Assembly: GCA_036898135.1 (NCBI GenBank)
Contig: CM072525.1
Location: 51,914,299-51,978,298 of the forward strand
Length of the DNA: 64,000 nucleotides
Direction of reading: 5' to 3'
DNA from: Oncomelania hupensis
Taxonomy: Eukaryota > Mollusca > Gastropoda > Littorinimorpha > Pomatiopsidae
Positions 42,110 to 53,400 of this stretch are shown here, one piece after another. Position numbers and translations under genes: made by a program. The notes beneath the pieces are model-generated. The model saw nothing but the letters and a program-made list of their open reading frames with translations, had not been told where the DNA came from and did no database searches. Position 1 is the first letter of the stretch, and every line of letters begins with the position of its first letter.

Positions 42110-44064
42110 CATTTGTTGCGGGAGATATTGCAAAAATGAAAAAAATAGAAAAAGAATTTCGTTGGAAAATTGCAAAGAGCAAAAAAGAATACAAAGATAA
42201 GGTGCAAGAAAAATTGACAGAAAGGAATGGAAAGGGGGCATGGGATGGGTTGAATACAAGGATGGGGAGGAAAGTACAAAAGCAAGGTGTTAAAAAAATG
42301 ACGATCCTGTTTCACTCTAAAATGATTTAAACAAATTTTATGCTCGTTTTGATGATCATGATTTTTCACAGGAAGTTGAGGATGTTTGTCTGCCTCTGCT
42401 TACCATTCCAAATAACATTACCATTAACGAAAATGATGTTAAAAAGGTTCTTTCAAATGTCAATCCTCGCAAGGCTTGTGGTCCTGACAGGGTGGGGGGG
42501 GGGTAAAGTTTTAAAAGAATGTTCTAGTCAGTTATCTTGTGTTTTTACTCGCCTTTTTCAACTTTTAATGAATTATCATTTTGTTTCAAGATCATGGCGC
42601 ACCTCTACTGTAATACCAGTTGCTAAAAAGCCAAATGCCAGAGAAATGAATGATTTTAGGCCTGTTGCCTTGACCTCGGTGGTTTGTAAATGCATGGAAA
42701 AACTGCTCTGTAATCAGCTGACTACCTCAGTGGCAAATCGCATGGACCCTCTGCAATTTGCTTACAAGGCAAAACGCGGGGTAGAGGATGCAACCTTGAC
42801 CTTACTTGATTCTGTTTCTAGACACCTTGATACCTCAGGTACTTTTGTCCGGTGCCTTATGATGGATTTCAGTTCTGCATTTAATACGCTTCAACCCCAC
42901 TTACTAATCAAGCGTCTTCTTGACCTTGACGTTAGTCCAGGACTCGTTCTCTGGATTCGTTCCTTTCTCCGCGATAGGCCACAGAGGGTCAGTATTAACG
43001 GTATCTTGTCCGACGAGATTATTGTAAACACTGGGGCGCCGCAGGGCTGTGTCCTCTCGCCGGTTTTGTTTTCTCTCTATACCAACGAACTGACGTGCGA
43101 CACCAGCATTTTTACTTTGATAAAGTTTGCGGATGATATGGCTCTAATAGGCAGGCTGAAAGATGAACAATCTCTCTCGCAATACTTCGATTTTACTTGT
43201 ACTCTTCTTACCTGAGACAGTTATTTAAAGCTAAACGTAACTAAAACTAAAGAAATTTGCTTTGAAGAACACCGTGCGAGAGATCCTGCCCTGCTTCGCC
43301 CCCTGAAAATTGCATCTGAAAATGTAGAACAGGTTGAAACTTTTAAGTATTTAGGGACGGTTTTAGAAAAGAACTTGAAGTTCAGTGATCATGTTGGTTT
43401 TATTTGCAAAAAGGACAATCAAAGTATGTATCTAGTAAGAAAGTTAAAAAAATTTGGGGTCAATGTACATATCTTAGAAATAGTTTACAGATCTCTAGTA
43501 GAAAGTATTCTATGCTTTAACATTGTTACCTGGTTCGGAAATCTTGGCGTTAGAGACAGGAACAGACTCAACCGTATTGTAAACCTAGCTAGCAGAGTGA
43601 TAGGAAAGACACAAAAGCCAATAACAGAAATATATAAAGATTCCGTAAAAAGTAAAGCTAGAAAGATCATGTCTGATAACAGTCATCCCATGTGTAGATC
43701 ATTTGAACTGTTGACCTCAGGTCGGAGGTTTAGAACCCCGGCCTGGAAAAGAAACTTGTATGGCCACTCTTATGTACCAAGTGCAATCCGCATCTTAAAT
43801 TTAAGCAAACTGTAATACCCCCAGTTACCTACATTTGTTCTTCTGTGTACTGTGATGATGTAATGTAATATAATGTGAGTTGTGCAATGAAGTAAGCTAT
43901 TTGTTATGCGTATGATTGTCTTAATTAATGTTTTATATAACAAAAACTGTTAATATTTCTTTTAGTTTTTAATCTTTCCGTCTTAGTCTTTGTGCTACTA
44001 AAGACAAATTTAAATGTTATTGTATTTTAACTATGGACAATAAAGATTCGTATTCGTATTCGTA
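42110..44064 (+). mobile_element. L2-like LINE, 5'-truncated
   Basis: Coding similarity starts near 42,130 (KIAKSKKEYKDKVQEKL) and continues through reverse transcriptase to 43,815; the 3' end is an ACAATAAAGATTCGTATTCGT tail with three ATTCGT units (44,037-44,064). Microsatellite-like 3' tails are typical of L2/CR1. The left edge is approximate. Confidence 0.75.
42136..43815 (+). pseudogene. L2-like LINE ORF2 (reverse transcriptase), frameshifted
   Basis: Three frames together: pre-RT helix (42,136-42,330); reverse transcriptase with VIPVAKKPNAREMNDFRPV, MMDFSSAFNTLQPH, NTGAPQGCVLSPVLFSLYTN and KFADDMALIG (42,340-43,215); thumb and C-terminal domain with ETFKYLGTVLEKNLKFSDH, SILCFNIVTWFG and LLTSGRRFRTP (to 43,815). 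Breaks occur near 42,310, at a G10 run near 42,490-42,505, and at a TGA at 43,213-43,215 in the CTLLT(stop)DSY region. The FADD catalytic motif is intact. Confidence 0.8.
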
Positions 44065-44294
44065 TAGCCAGTTGGTTGGTCAGTTTTTAATAACAATTTT
44101 AAATGTCTGCCATTTTTATGTTGCTCTTTTAATTTAATTCTGTCCTGTTTTGATTCAATTACGTCATTTTCTTTTAAACAGTTATCAAAGCTGTCACGGT
44201 CTTTGCAATAAAACAGGCACACGAATTTAATTTGTTCTCTAAAATCAGTTAAAATCGAGTTATACACGGTAGCTTGGTGGCTATATGAATGCAA
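44065..44294 (-). CDS. Unrecognised fragment cut by the LINE
   Basis: An open frame starting MHSYSHQATVYNSILTDFRE, rich in charged residues, runs left until it enters the L2-like LINE tail at 44,064. No known domain. It is next to the viral-type relic region and may belong to it. Confidence 0.25.
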
Positions 44295-44960
44295 TTTCTA
44301 GGTTCTGATCGCATCAGCCTAATTTAGCTGCCTGTACACAGACATAGGCCAAATTCCCCTTCTTTTCCTGCCTGAGGCCAGCTGTGCAGAGACTGCAGGC
44401 AAAGGAATAGAGATTGGCAGGAATATTGTTACAGACCGTTCTCAGTGCTGTTCTGTACTGCCAGCGTGTACATCTTGTTGCACAGTCTATGTGTGTTATT
44501 TGCTACAGAATTTATATTAACGAGGGATGCTTGGAGACATTTGGTGAAGTTTGCAGCTATTGTTTCAGCTACATTGTGGAGAAGTTTAATGCATGTAGTT
44601 TATTTTTGGTGAATATTATTTTCCTTTCCTAGACTTGAAGTGATTGCAAATTGCACTGTAGTTGAAGTATTTTGAACATGTCGTTTATTCTGTGTTCGAT
44701 TTGGGATAGTCAAGGTATTAGGGACTGTGTGTGTGTGGTTTTTTGTGTGAAGAAACTTTAATATGGGTACTTCATTTTTTAAATGTATCCCTTGCTGGGG
44801 CTGTGCTTTTTAGGGAGTTTGTCGACTGTTGCATTACTGTTAAATTGTGTGCAACAGGCGCCCAATTCCTTAGATTTTACTGCAGTTTTGTCTTCACTTC
44901 ATGTAGAAGACCTAGTTTAAGTTGCACTGAAAAGTTTCAGTTAGCGTTTAGTTTATTGAA
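44295..44960. other. No supported gene
   Basis: AT-rich sequence without convincing open frames or repeats. A GT-rich tract lies near 44,726-44,748. Confidence 0.4.
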
Positions 44961-44965
44961 TATAT

Positions 44966-45169
44966 ATGGAAGAGGTGGTAAGTAACAAATATCACATTAA
45001 AATGGATACTGAATCTCAAATAGCTCATACAGAACAGTATCACAGAGATAAGTTAAACTCATTATGCAGATTGTGTGGAGAAAGATCGGAAAGGCCAAGA
45101 GAAAATATACCTTCTCAAGCGCAATGGATACCTGCACTATACAAAACTATATCTTCATCATCGTCATAG
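44966..45169 (+). CDS. Small LCRLCG zinc-finger-like frame
   Basis: The likely start is the internal ATG giving MDTESQIAHTEQYHRDKLNS, then LCRLCGERSERPRE, a C-x2-C pair with upstream His typical of the first half of a zinc finger; it ends in a serine run. Such LCRxCG openings are found in several transposase-type proteins. It converges on the capsid relic. Its last part (from about 45,112) is repeated in inverse orientation near 54,510-54,530. It may be a first exon of a longer gene or a fragment. Confidence 0.35.
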   Translation: MEEVVSNKYHIKMDTESQIAHTEQYHRDKLNSLCRLCGERSERPRENIPSQAQWIPALYKTISSSSS

Positions 45170-45396
45170 TCATCACCATTATCATTATCTGTGATTTCTA
45201 TTTCTTTATTCACACAAACAAGACATGAACAAAACACCTTTTCAGACACACTTTTTGTCTGTATCTGTACTTGTTCGTATTTTTCTCACATGCACATAAA
45301 TTGCAAATGCATGATTTTGATTATTATTGGTCTTTGTCCTGCATGGCTCGTGAAATGATTGTAAACTTTGTATGTGTTTAGTTTTGTTTTCAATAA

Positions 45397-46370
45397 TCAG
45401 TATTTCTTTACTTTCTTTGTAGCTTGTGGGAATTCTGCATTATTGTATTTTATCAGTACACCTTTAAAACTTCGAGCAGGTGAATTTATGTTGATGGTCC
45501 ATAGTGCATCTAATAAATCTTTATTAAACTGTCTGTAGCGGATGATCCTATCATAATGAATCGCTAGTTTGTCATATTGGTCCCTAATCATCCTACTGAG
45601 TTCAGTGTGAGTGACCACTTCATATTCAAGCGCAATGTCTGAGATTGTAGTCATTGTCAGAAGTATTGATTACTTGAGAGTAGTCATTAAAACTAATTTC
45701 GTAAGACAGCCTGTCGTTAAATGAACCCTGATGAAATGGCAGATGACTGTGTAGCAGTTCAAAATCGAGTGGAAAATAAAACCTGTTTTTGTACACAGCA
45801 GCTAATGCATTTCCACCTTTGAAGTGATAGCATCGCCAGCTTTGTTTCGAAGTTTTGCCACATTGGGGGTTTGAATCCCTTGACCAACCAAATCTTCCCT
45901 TTCATATTTACTCAGCCACAGATTCGTGTAACAAAACAAAACACCAGCATCATCGATACTTTGGATTTCTCACCCATCAAGTTTAATAACCATTCTTTTA
46001 ATTATAGCTCTGCCTAGATTGTTCACTATGGTTCTGTTAGGATCATCGTCAGAATTTAGACTAATTTTAAATCCCAATTTAGGACTGCCTGGAACTATTA
46101 CATCATCAGGGAGGAGGAGGAACAACGTAGCTTAACGTCCTATTGCATCAGCGTTAAGGACGATCACCACGTCGCCACCCTGACAATAATGATTATCATC
46201 ATCATATCAAAGATGAGATCCTACGGATCTCTTGAGATAATTTTAGCCTAAATTGGGAAATCTTATGGTTAGTAACTGATTAGGTTCTATGCTGCTAGGA
46301 TTGTTTGTAATAATTATTGTGTTTTTTTCGCCTTTGATGCCTAAAGGCGTCCTCAATCGGCATGTAGGGT
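45397..46370 (-). pseudogene. Polinton/adintovirus-like major capsid protein gene, copy 1
   Basis: The N-terminal part is at about 46,320-46,250, then a 136-bp insertion, then 46,110-45,750 (frame with SLNSDDDPNRTIVNNLGRAI and DAGVLFCYTNLWLSKYERED), then 45,740-45,397 with LSYEI, ALEYEVVTHTELSRMIRDQY, YDRIIRYRQF and SPARSFKGVLIKYNN. This matches the double-jelly-roll capsid family of Polintons/Mavericks and adintoviruses as I know it. Several frameshifts and stops break it; it cannot make a capsid. The 63.6-64.0 kb and 58.5 kb pieces are a second copy. Confidence 0.75.
46112..46247. mobile_element. Small insertion in the capsid relic
   Basis: About 136 bp separate CATCATCAGG from TAAATTGGGAAATC; in the copy at 63,955-64,000 these are contiguous, so this is an insertion. 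It contains AACGTAGCTTAACGTCCTAT and a palindrome GATCCTACGGATC. It looks like a short repeat of unknown family. Confidence 0.55.
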
Positions 46371-46425
46371 CTAACAAGTTCCCATAGCTGTGCATTTTTG
46401 TTGTGATAAAAATAATATATTTAAA

Positions 46426-47704
46426 ATGGCAGAAGGAGGCGAAGCTCCGGATGAAGTGTTTAAACCAAATGAACCTAATGAAGACCTCGACGTTGACACA
46501 ACCAGCAGACTGCTTTCAATGGTAGGAGATGACATGAGCCAAACACAGATTAAGTATAGGAGAAGAATTACATCAAGTAACTGAAACCCAAAAAGCCAGA
46601 AAAATTAATAAGTTTTACAATAACCTCAGGCGTGAGTTACCAGACTATGTTAGTCCCAGCGACTTTGACCTAGACAAAAATAATCACTTGTATATAAACA
46701 CTACTGCATCCGAGAAAAAGGGTAAGAGTTCAGTTAGCTATGTCAAAGAATCCAGATACATTTTACGCCTGGTCTACTTTGAAAGCTAAACTCCCATTGA
46801 CTGTAATAGGATCATTGGGACTTTCTGATAACAGAGCATTGCATCACCAAGCAGTAGCTTCACTTCAGCGAATAGACGAATCGTTACCAAAGTCAGAAAT
46901 AGACCTACAAGACTTAACTGACTGCATTACAAGTAAATACAGAGTTAAAAACCTTACAAACAAATGCGGACACTAATGTTGATCAGGTTATGGAAACTAT
47001 TAATTACCCTCCATTATTGCCACTGTGTGAACTTCTAGGCTTAGATAAAGCTTTACAATCTGTGAGAGGGGAGACAATGACGAATTTAGCCAAACTCAGC
47101 GAGCTCGACAAACATAGAAAAACAAAAAATCAAACTAGCAGAAGCTGATGACTCGAACTTAAGCATTGAGGTAAAACAGATGATTCAAAAGAGGCTCACA
47201 GACCATTACACAGAATGCTCGGTGAGGCTAGAAGCCTTATCCATAAACAGAGAAAATTTTATAACTAATTTTGCTAGAATAAGAGAAACAGTGCATACAA
47301 TTTTACACGAAGACACTGCACTTGCAGAAAGAATTCAAACGCTGTTCAGAGAGCAAGGTGTTACAATATTTAGAATTCTTACAGCTGTTGGGATGACAAT
47401 AAGCACGCTAGTCCTGGCTCTTACTAGAACCGCAGGCATTGGCGGCAGTGGATCTGAGGGTGGATCCGGTACCGGTGGTAAAACACCGGTTAAAGACTGG
47501 ATTAAGAAAACATTACAAAACATAGCTAACTTATTGAAATGCCTAGGTGACACACTAGTAGACGCACTTCCAGGAATATTAGGTTCTGTATTTTTATGGG
47601 TATTTAATACTACTTCTAAAGTTGTTGTTTGGGCGTCTGAGCATCTGTGGTCTTTGTTTATAATAATATTACTCTGGTTACTTAAAATAATATATCCCCA
47701 TTAA
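46426..47704 (+). pseudogene. Conserved coiled-coil, C-terminal membrane protein of Polinton-like element
   Basis: Pieces in changing frames: DTTSRLLSMVGDDMSQTQIK (from 46,426), KARKINKFYNNLRRELPDYV (about 46,590), NPDTFYAWSTLKAKLPLTVI (46,740-46,976), LLGLDKALQSVRG (about 47,030), and an intact 174-residue end (47,180-47,704). The end has a helix with LHEDTALAERIQTLFREQGV, a hydrophobic ILTAVGMTISTLVLALT segment, a Gly/Ser linker, and two hydrophobic stretches (about LPGILGSVFLWVF and SLFIIILLWLLKII). I recognise the family as recurrent near Polinton-like capsid genes in invertebrate genomes; its function is unknown to me. Four or more indels inactivate it. Confidence 0.6.
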
Positions 47705-47890
47705 CCCAGCAAACAGCAAACCACCTGTAAGCGCTAGACGCGAAACCCCACGATCAATAACAGGCAGGTCCGGCAGGTCAGGCAGGTTTGGTAGGCTTGG
47801 TAGGCTTGGCTGGCTCGATATGCCTAATGGTGTAAATAATGGTGGCGGTGGTGGTAAACTTAAAGGTTCATTTTTTAACTGTATTTATTG
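47690..47890 (-). CDS. Pro/Leu-rich small protein with hydrophobic tail
   Basis: On the minus strand one frame reads LPPPPPLFTPLGISSQ, then repeated LP/NLPDLPD units, and ends VSRLALTGGLLFAGLMGIYY, a likely membrane segment. It overlaps the end of the plus-strand membrane-protein gene and follows the 47,860-49,318 gene on the same strand. No ATG is clear. It may be a separate small gene of the element. Confidence 0.35.
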
Positions 47891-49318
47891 TAGGATTGTA
47901 GCCTATATGAAACTGTGGGTCGGCAATCACTATACTATTGTTGTAGTTAGATATATTTCCTATCCTAAGGTGAAGGTCTGAAGGCAACAAAATTATACAG
48001 TCCTAAACCTATTACGTAATCTACTTTCGATCTAGCATACTTTAAAATGTCTTGATATCTTTTAATACTTGAGGATAAAACTACTGCCGAATTAATAGAA
48101 TCTTCTATGTTGGCTAGAAACTCTTTTTGTGCATCGAAGCTAGTTCCCTCCCCAATGATATTACTTCGTGTTTCTGCTTGAGACCCAAAAATGCACCACA
48201 TATACGTGGGAATAGGTTCATTCAGCCTTCCCCCCCCACTTTGGGTAAATAATAATAATAATAACGGATTTTTATATAGCGGGTACTCCAGCCTATGACC
48301 AGACTCACCACACTTTACATAGTCATTACATATAAATACATGCACTCGATGAAACATCACTTTTGCTACAATACACCAAAAGACGGGACAGTAAAGGTGC
48401 AGACTATTTACAACCATGTACATAAATTACAAAAAAGACAAAAATAGACTATTTACAACTATGTACACAAATGACAAAAAGACAGAAGGTAGAATAGCAA
48501 AAACCTATTCACAGCTATTTATATGCCCGGTTAGGCCCAGGAAGAAAAACAGTATAAATATTTATTTACAGCCGTGTATACACTTACGGATCATAGGCAA
48601 AAGATGAGAGAATGGCAGCGGGATACAAATCAATCTGAATAATGCAGTTTGAAGAGGTGGGTTTTGAGGGCCTTTTTGAATGCTTGTGTTGATTGTATGT
48701 TGCGGATATGGGAGGGAAGGGAATTCCACTGCTTAGGTGCGGAGTAAGCGAATGCACGTTGGCCGTATGTCTTAGTGCGGGTGACGGGAATCTTGAGTGT
48801 CCAAGTTTGATGTGTCTAATATAAAAGTGCTGTATGCTGTACTTCGTTTTTGTCTGATATAAAGTAAAGGAACCTGACTGTTGTGGTTAAATGATGTGAA
48901 TCCAGGTACGTAAGGGCCCGGGTATAAATTACCTACAGCGTATCTAAATAAAGTCCCCATTCCGTGAATGAGGTCTAGTTTTTGTCTGAAGTCTGTTTTA
49001 GTATCAATTCCGAATTCATCTCATAGCCTATGAAACGCTTTTTTTCAAAGCTGTTGTTAAAGGGATTAAATTTTTTTGTCGGTGGGTAACGGAACCTGAA
49101 GTTCAGACAGCACCAGCCTCACTTGATAATATAAATGGAACAGGTAAATAGATTTCAACATAGGATCTGGGTGATTAAGGTGATGAACGTAAGAAACTCC
49201 GCTACCGGTTGTAGCGCATGACACGGCAAAATTAAGTTGATTCTGAAAGAACTGCATACCCCCATTGTTTAGCCATTGATTAGCTAAAAAGTCATTCGTA
49301 ATATCGGGGTTAAGATCC
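47860..49318 (-). pseudogene. Third conserved Polinton-associated gene, split by two insertions
   Basis: N-terminal part: LANQWLNNGGMQFFQNQLNF, GVSYVHHLNHPDPMLKSIYL (49,318-49,066); middle: GTLFRYAVGNLYPGPYVPGF, VPLLYIRQKRS (48,960-48,790). After about 530 bp of inserted repeat it resumes with GGRLNEPIPTYMWCIFGSQA, GTSFDAQKEFLANIEDSINS, SSIKRYQDILKYARSKVDYV (48,235-47,965) and a frameshifted end near 47,860. Domain function not recognised; I know related sequences only as uncharacterised invertebrate proteins. The 5' end is lost at the RTE LINE at 49,320. Same strand as the capsid relic. Confidence 0.55.
48240..48770. mobile_element. Inserted repeat starting with AAT units
   Basis: It begins TAAATAATAATAATAATAAC with GGATTTTTATATAGCGGGTA, contains AGAGGTGGGTTTTGAGGGCC and GGAATTCCACTGCTTAGGTG, and interrupts the gene on either side. 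A near-tandem pair (GACTATTTACAACCATGTAC and GACTATTTACAACTATGTAC) lies at about 48,402 and 48,447. It is a common-looking non-coding animal repeat; family not named. Confidence 0.5.
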
Positions 49319-49320
49319 TA

Positions 49321-50265
49321 TTCCTATCCTATCCTATTCCATAACTCGGAGGTCGTAGGGGCACCACAGATGATCGTTTAATCAGCGCACTCCATCTTTC
49401 CCTGTCCTCAGCAACCCTGATTGTTTCGCTCAGTGTAAAACCAGTCCATTCTCCAATGTTGTCCTCCCACCTCTTTTTCGCTCTCCTTCTTCTTCTACCT
49501 CCTTGCATTGTACCTTGCAGGATGGTCTTTGCAAGACCAGATGATCTGGTGACGTGGCCATACCATCTGGTTTACGTTTTTTTACCACTGTGAGCAGGTA
49601 ATCGTGTTGTCCAATGGCTTGTGTTATGGTCTGTCGGACTTCGGAATTGGTGATGTTTTGGGTATATGAAATGCCTAGAAGTCTTTTTTAGAACCTCATC
49701 TCCATGCTTAGTATTCTTCGTTGGAGATCTGCTGTGAGGGTCCATGTTTTGCAGGCATATAGGAAGATGTAGATGACAAGGGAGCGCAGCAGCCTTACCT
49801 TGGAATGTAGACTGATGGTCCTGTCTTTCCAAATTGCCTTCAACCTCGCCAGGGCAGCAGTTGTTTGTGCGATCCTGGAGAGAACTTCCTGTCGGGACCC
49901 ATTGTCTGGTACAATGGCTTCTAAATATTTAAAGCTATGCACTGTGTTGAGGGATTGGCCTTGGACTTTGATGTCCGTGTTGATGCCATCAGTGTTGTTG
50001 GTCATAATTTTGATCTTCCCTGCACTTATTTTTCCATTCCATAGGCTCTGGAGGTGGTGTCAAGCCTATGTACCAGCTGTTCAAGTTCTTGTTCCTCTCC
50101 AGCCAATCCATCAATGCCATCCGCAAAACCACACTGACGCAAACGAAGCTTTTTGGTTGCATAGCCGGGCCAGCTATAAATATCTTCACCCACCATAGAG
50201 AAAGGGAGCAGAGGCCGCTTTCCGTCTGCTATTGTAGCCACAGGCCCAGTGAAATTTTATAGCAG
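49321..50265 (-). pseudogene. RTE-like LINE, 5'-truncated reverse transcriptase end
   Basis: Minus-strand pieces: GLAGEEQELEQLVHRLDTT (about 50,110-50,050), then NTVHSFKYLEAIVPDNGSRQ, LSRIAQTTAALARLKAIWKD, VRLLRSLVIYIFLYACKTWT and LQRRILSMEMRF (50,005-49,688), then a frameshifted tail. This is the thumb/C-terminal part of an RTE-clade protein. The 3' end is a GGATA repeat (49,319-49,335). It is inserted in the third Polinton-associated gene. Confidence 0.75.
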
Positions 50266-50446
50266 TGCATGCAGCCTTCTCAAGCGCAGCAGGCCTACTA
50301 TACCAGTACTTGCCACTGTATACTGACAAGGTCTTGTTGATAACATATCCCAAGGTGTTTGGCCATCAAGTGCATAAAAACCAACTGTGAGAAGAAGTCT
50401 AGTTTAATTGGCTTTAAGAAGGAAAAGGAAAAAAGGAAAGAAACTG
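50266..50446. other. Short unassigned spacer
   Basis: Between two LINEs; no gene. It ends at the target duplication of the L1/Tx1-like LINE. Confidence 0.5.
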
Positions 50447-50462
50447 TGTTGAAAAGAAGAAT

Positions 50463-53400
50463 TTTTTTCAATATTTTTGTTTATTTCAATAAATTTACAT
50501 ACTGATAGCACACACAGAAACACACCAAGCATTTTCAAACAATAACAAACAAACAAAATAATAATAAAATAAATAAATAAATAAAGGTGTACACCTATAA
50601 AATCACTTTTTTATACATTAGCCACTGATCATTAAATCTATTGCATTTCATTTTGGTATTAGCATTAATTTTTTCTATTTCATACCTGTTCTTAAGCATG
50701 TTGATCTAACATCCAGGGATGGTATTTCTTTTTTCAGTTTACATGTATATAATATGATTTTGCAAGTAACAAAATTAAATCAAATATTGCGTCTGTTTTG
50801 CAATTTTTTTCACATCCAAACAAAACCAAGTGTTCATTAAATGACAAGTTACTGATATGTTCACACGTGTTTAAGAGTCTTTATAAACCTAACCAGAAAC
50901 TAGAGATGTATTCGCAACTCCAAAAGATATGTTGAATATTTTCCTTTTCTCCCTTACAAAATGAGCAGAGATTGTCATTTTCAAGGCCCATGCTCTGACA
51001 TACAATATTCGTGCCAAGAATCCTGTGTACAATTCGTATCTGTAGCCATTTTAACTTAACATCTTTTATTTGTGCAATTCTTTGAAAAATGAATTTCCAG
51101 TCCACATTTCGTGTAACCCTAACATCCCATTTTGTACAACAATTTGGTAAAATATTAGGTTTTGCAAGAATGTCATACAGCAATTTTGCTCCTTTAAATA
51201 CGGAACACAGTATTCGCTGGGCTTTGCAGCACTCAAATTCAACCAAAAAATTATTATTATTAATCTTAACATCAGATTCATTTAAGTACTTTTAATGGCC
51301 TGTACACACCCACTGTATGTTACAAAATCAATGTCAATGTTATATTTAGTCTTAAAAGCTTCAACTGTTAAAAAATGTCCATCTTCTTTAAGTAGGTGTG
51401 CTATCTGATATACACCTTTTTTAATCCACTTTCTACAGCAAAAAGGTCTATTACCAATCAAAATCTTGCCATTGCACATAAGTGGTTCGGAAATCAACTC
51501 TTCCTCATTTTCCACCTGAATTTGTTTACCAAAATCAAAATACGCATTAAATACATCACACCAGAAATCATTAACATTAACAAAATTACAGACTGCAGGG
51601 CCCACTTTATCCAGTAATGAAATAAAAGTATCACCAGAAGTTAAAATATGCTTCCATTTTTTATTGCCAATTAAGAGTTTACGTATCCAGGTTAATTTTA
51701 ATGCGTTCATAAACTTTCTAATGTCTGGAATTCCAATACCACCTTCACTAATACTTTTAGTGGAAACTTTCCTGCTAATTTTATCAGGTTTCATGTTCCA
51801 AACAAATTGAAAAGCAGTTTTCTGAATTGCATCAACAATATGATCCAGTGGATTGGGCAACAGTAACCACAAATGCACAAGCTTAGCTAATATTAAAGAT
51901 TTTAGAACAGCGACTCTACCGATAGGTGTAATTTGTCTCTTGAGCCAGATTTTGCATAAAGACTTTATTTCCATAAACTTTTCTACAAAATTTAATTGTA
52001 CACAACTTTTTAAATCATTACAAAAACCAGATTCCAAGAATTTTAAAATGTTCAGGGTTCCACTTCATTTGCAAATGAGGCATATATACTACAGCAGAAT
52101 GTTTTTGGCTACCAAGCCATATTGCGCTAGATTTATCAGCATTTAAAATAAGTCCAGAAAATTTGCTAAACATATTAATGGTAGAAATAGCTTCACAGAA
52201 AGATTCACTGTCCCCTTCAAGTGTTAATTCAGTGTCATCAGCATACTGCAAAATTTTGTTTTCCTCTTCATTTATTAAGATACCTCTGATGTTTTTGTTT
52301 CGTCTAATCATTATACCCAAAATTTCTACGCTTAGAATGAACAAATAAGGCGACAGCGGATCTCCCTGCCTTCAACCACGTTCAACAGAAAACCATGGGG
52401 TTGATCTGCCATTTACAATAACAGTTGATTTAATATTACTATAAAAAGTTTTGACCCAATTGCAGAAATCATTCCCAAAATTATACATATCAAGAAATTT
52501 GAACATAAAATCCCAGCTTAATGAGTCAAAGACCTTCTCGAAATCAAGGCAAAGCAACAGACCAGGTTTTTTATTTTTATTTAAATATTCAATCAAATCA
52601 GAAATGAATCGAACATTGTCACCAAGATATCTATTTTTCATAAAACCTGTTTGATCTTCGTTAATTAATGAAGGCAGCACAAGTTTTAATCTATTAGCTA
52701 TGCAAGCGGATCCTATTTTATAAGTTATATTTGATAAGGATATTGGACGCCAGTTTTTAATCAGATCTCTTGGTTTGTCATCCTTTGGGATGCATATGAT
52801 TACCCCTTCCTTCTGTGTTATTGATAATTCTCCCTTTATAAATCCCTCATTTAAAGACCTAACTATATAGTCTCCTGTAACTTCTTTAATTAATTCATTT
52901 ACCTCGTCTAAGAACGTTTTATCTTTTATTAACGAGAAATTAAATTTCCAAAATGTAAAGTGTTTTTCTTCCTGCCCTGTCGTTAACGATAAGGTAACCT
53001 AAGAGTGATCTGTACGGTAGCCTGGGAGAATATCTGCATCTATTACAAGACTAGAGAAAGTGTCCGAAATTAGAAAGAAGTCTAATCTACTTTGTTGGAA
53101 GGGTCTATTTGTACGCCAGGTAAATCTACGTAATTCAGGATTAATTTCATGCCATATATCAACCAGATCGAGATTTGAAATCATAGATTCCACCTGTTCT
53201 TGTGCTTTTATATTATTGTTATGTTTATAATTGCAGTAATCCAAACAGAAATTCATAACTAAATTCCAATCTCCACACATTATAATATTCTCACATCCCA
53301 TTCTCTGTAAACAAATGTCAAGTTCAGAATTAAATTGTGGATCATCCTTGTTTGGACCATAGACATTTACAATAACCAATTCTTTTCCCAACATTTTGGC

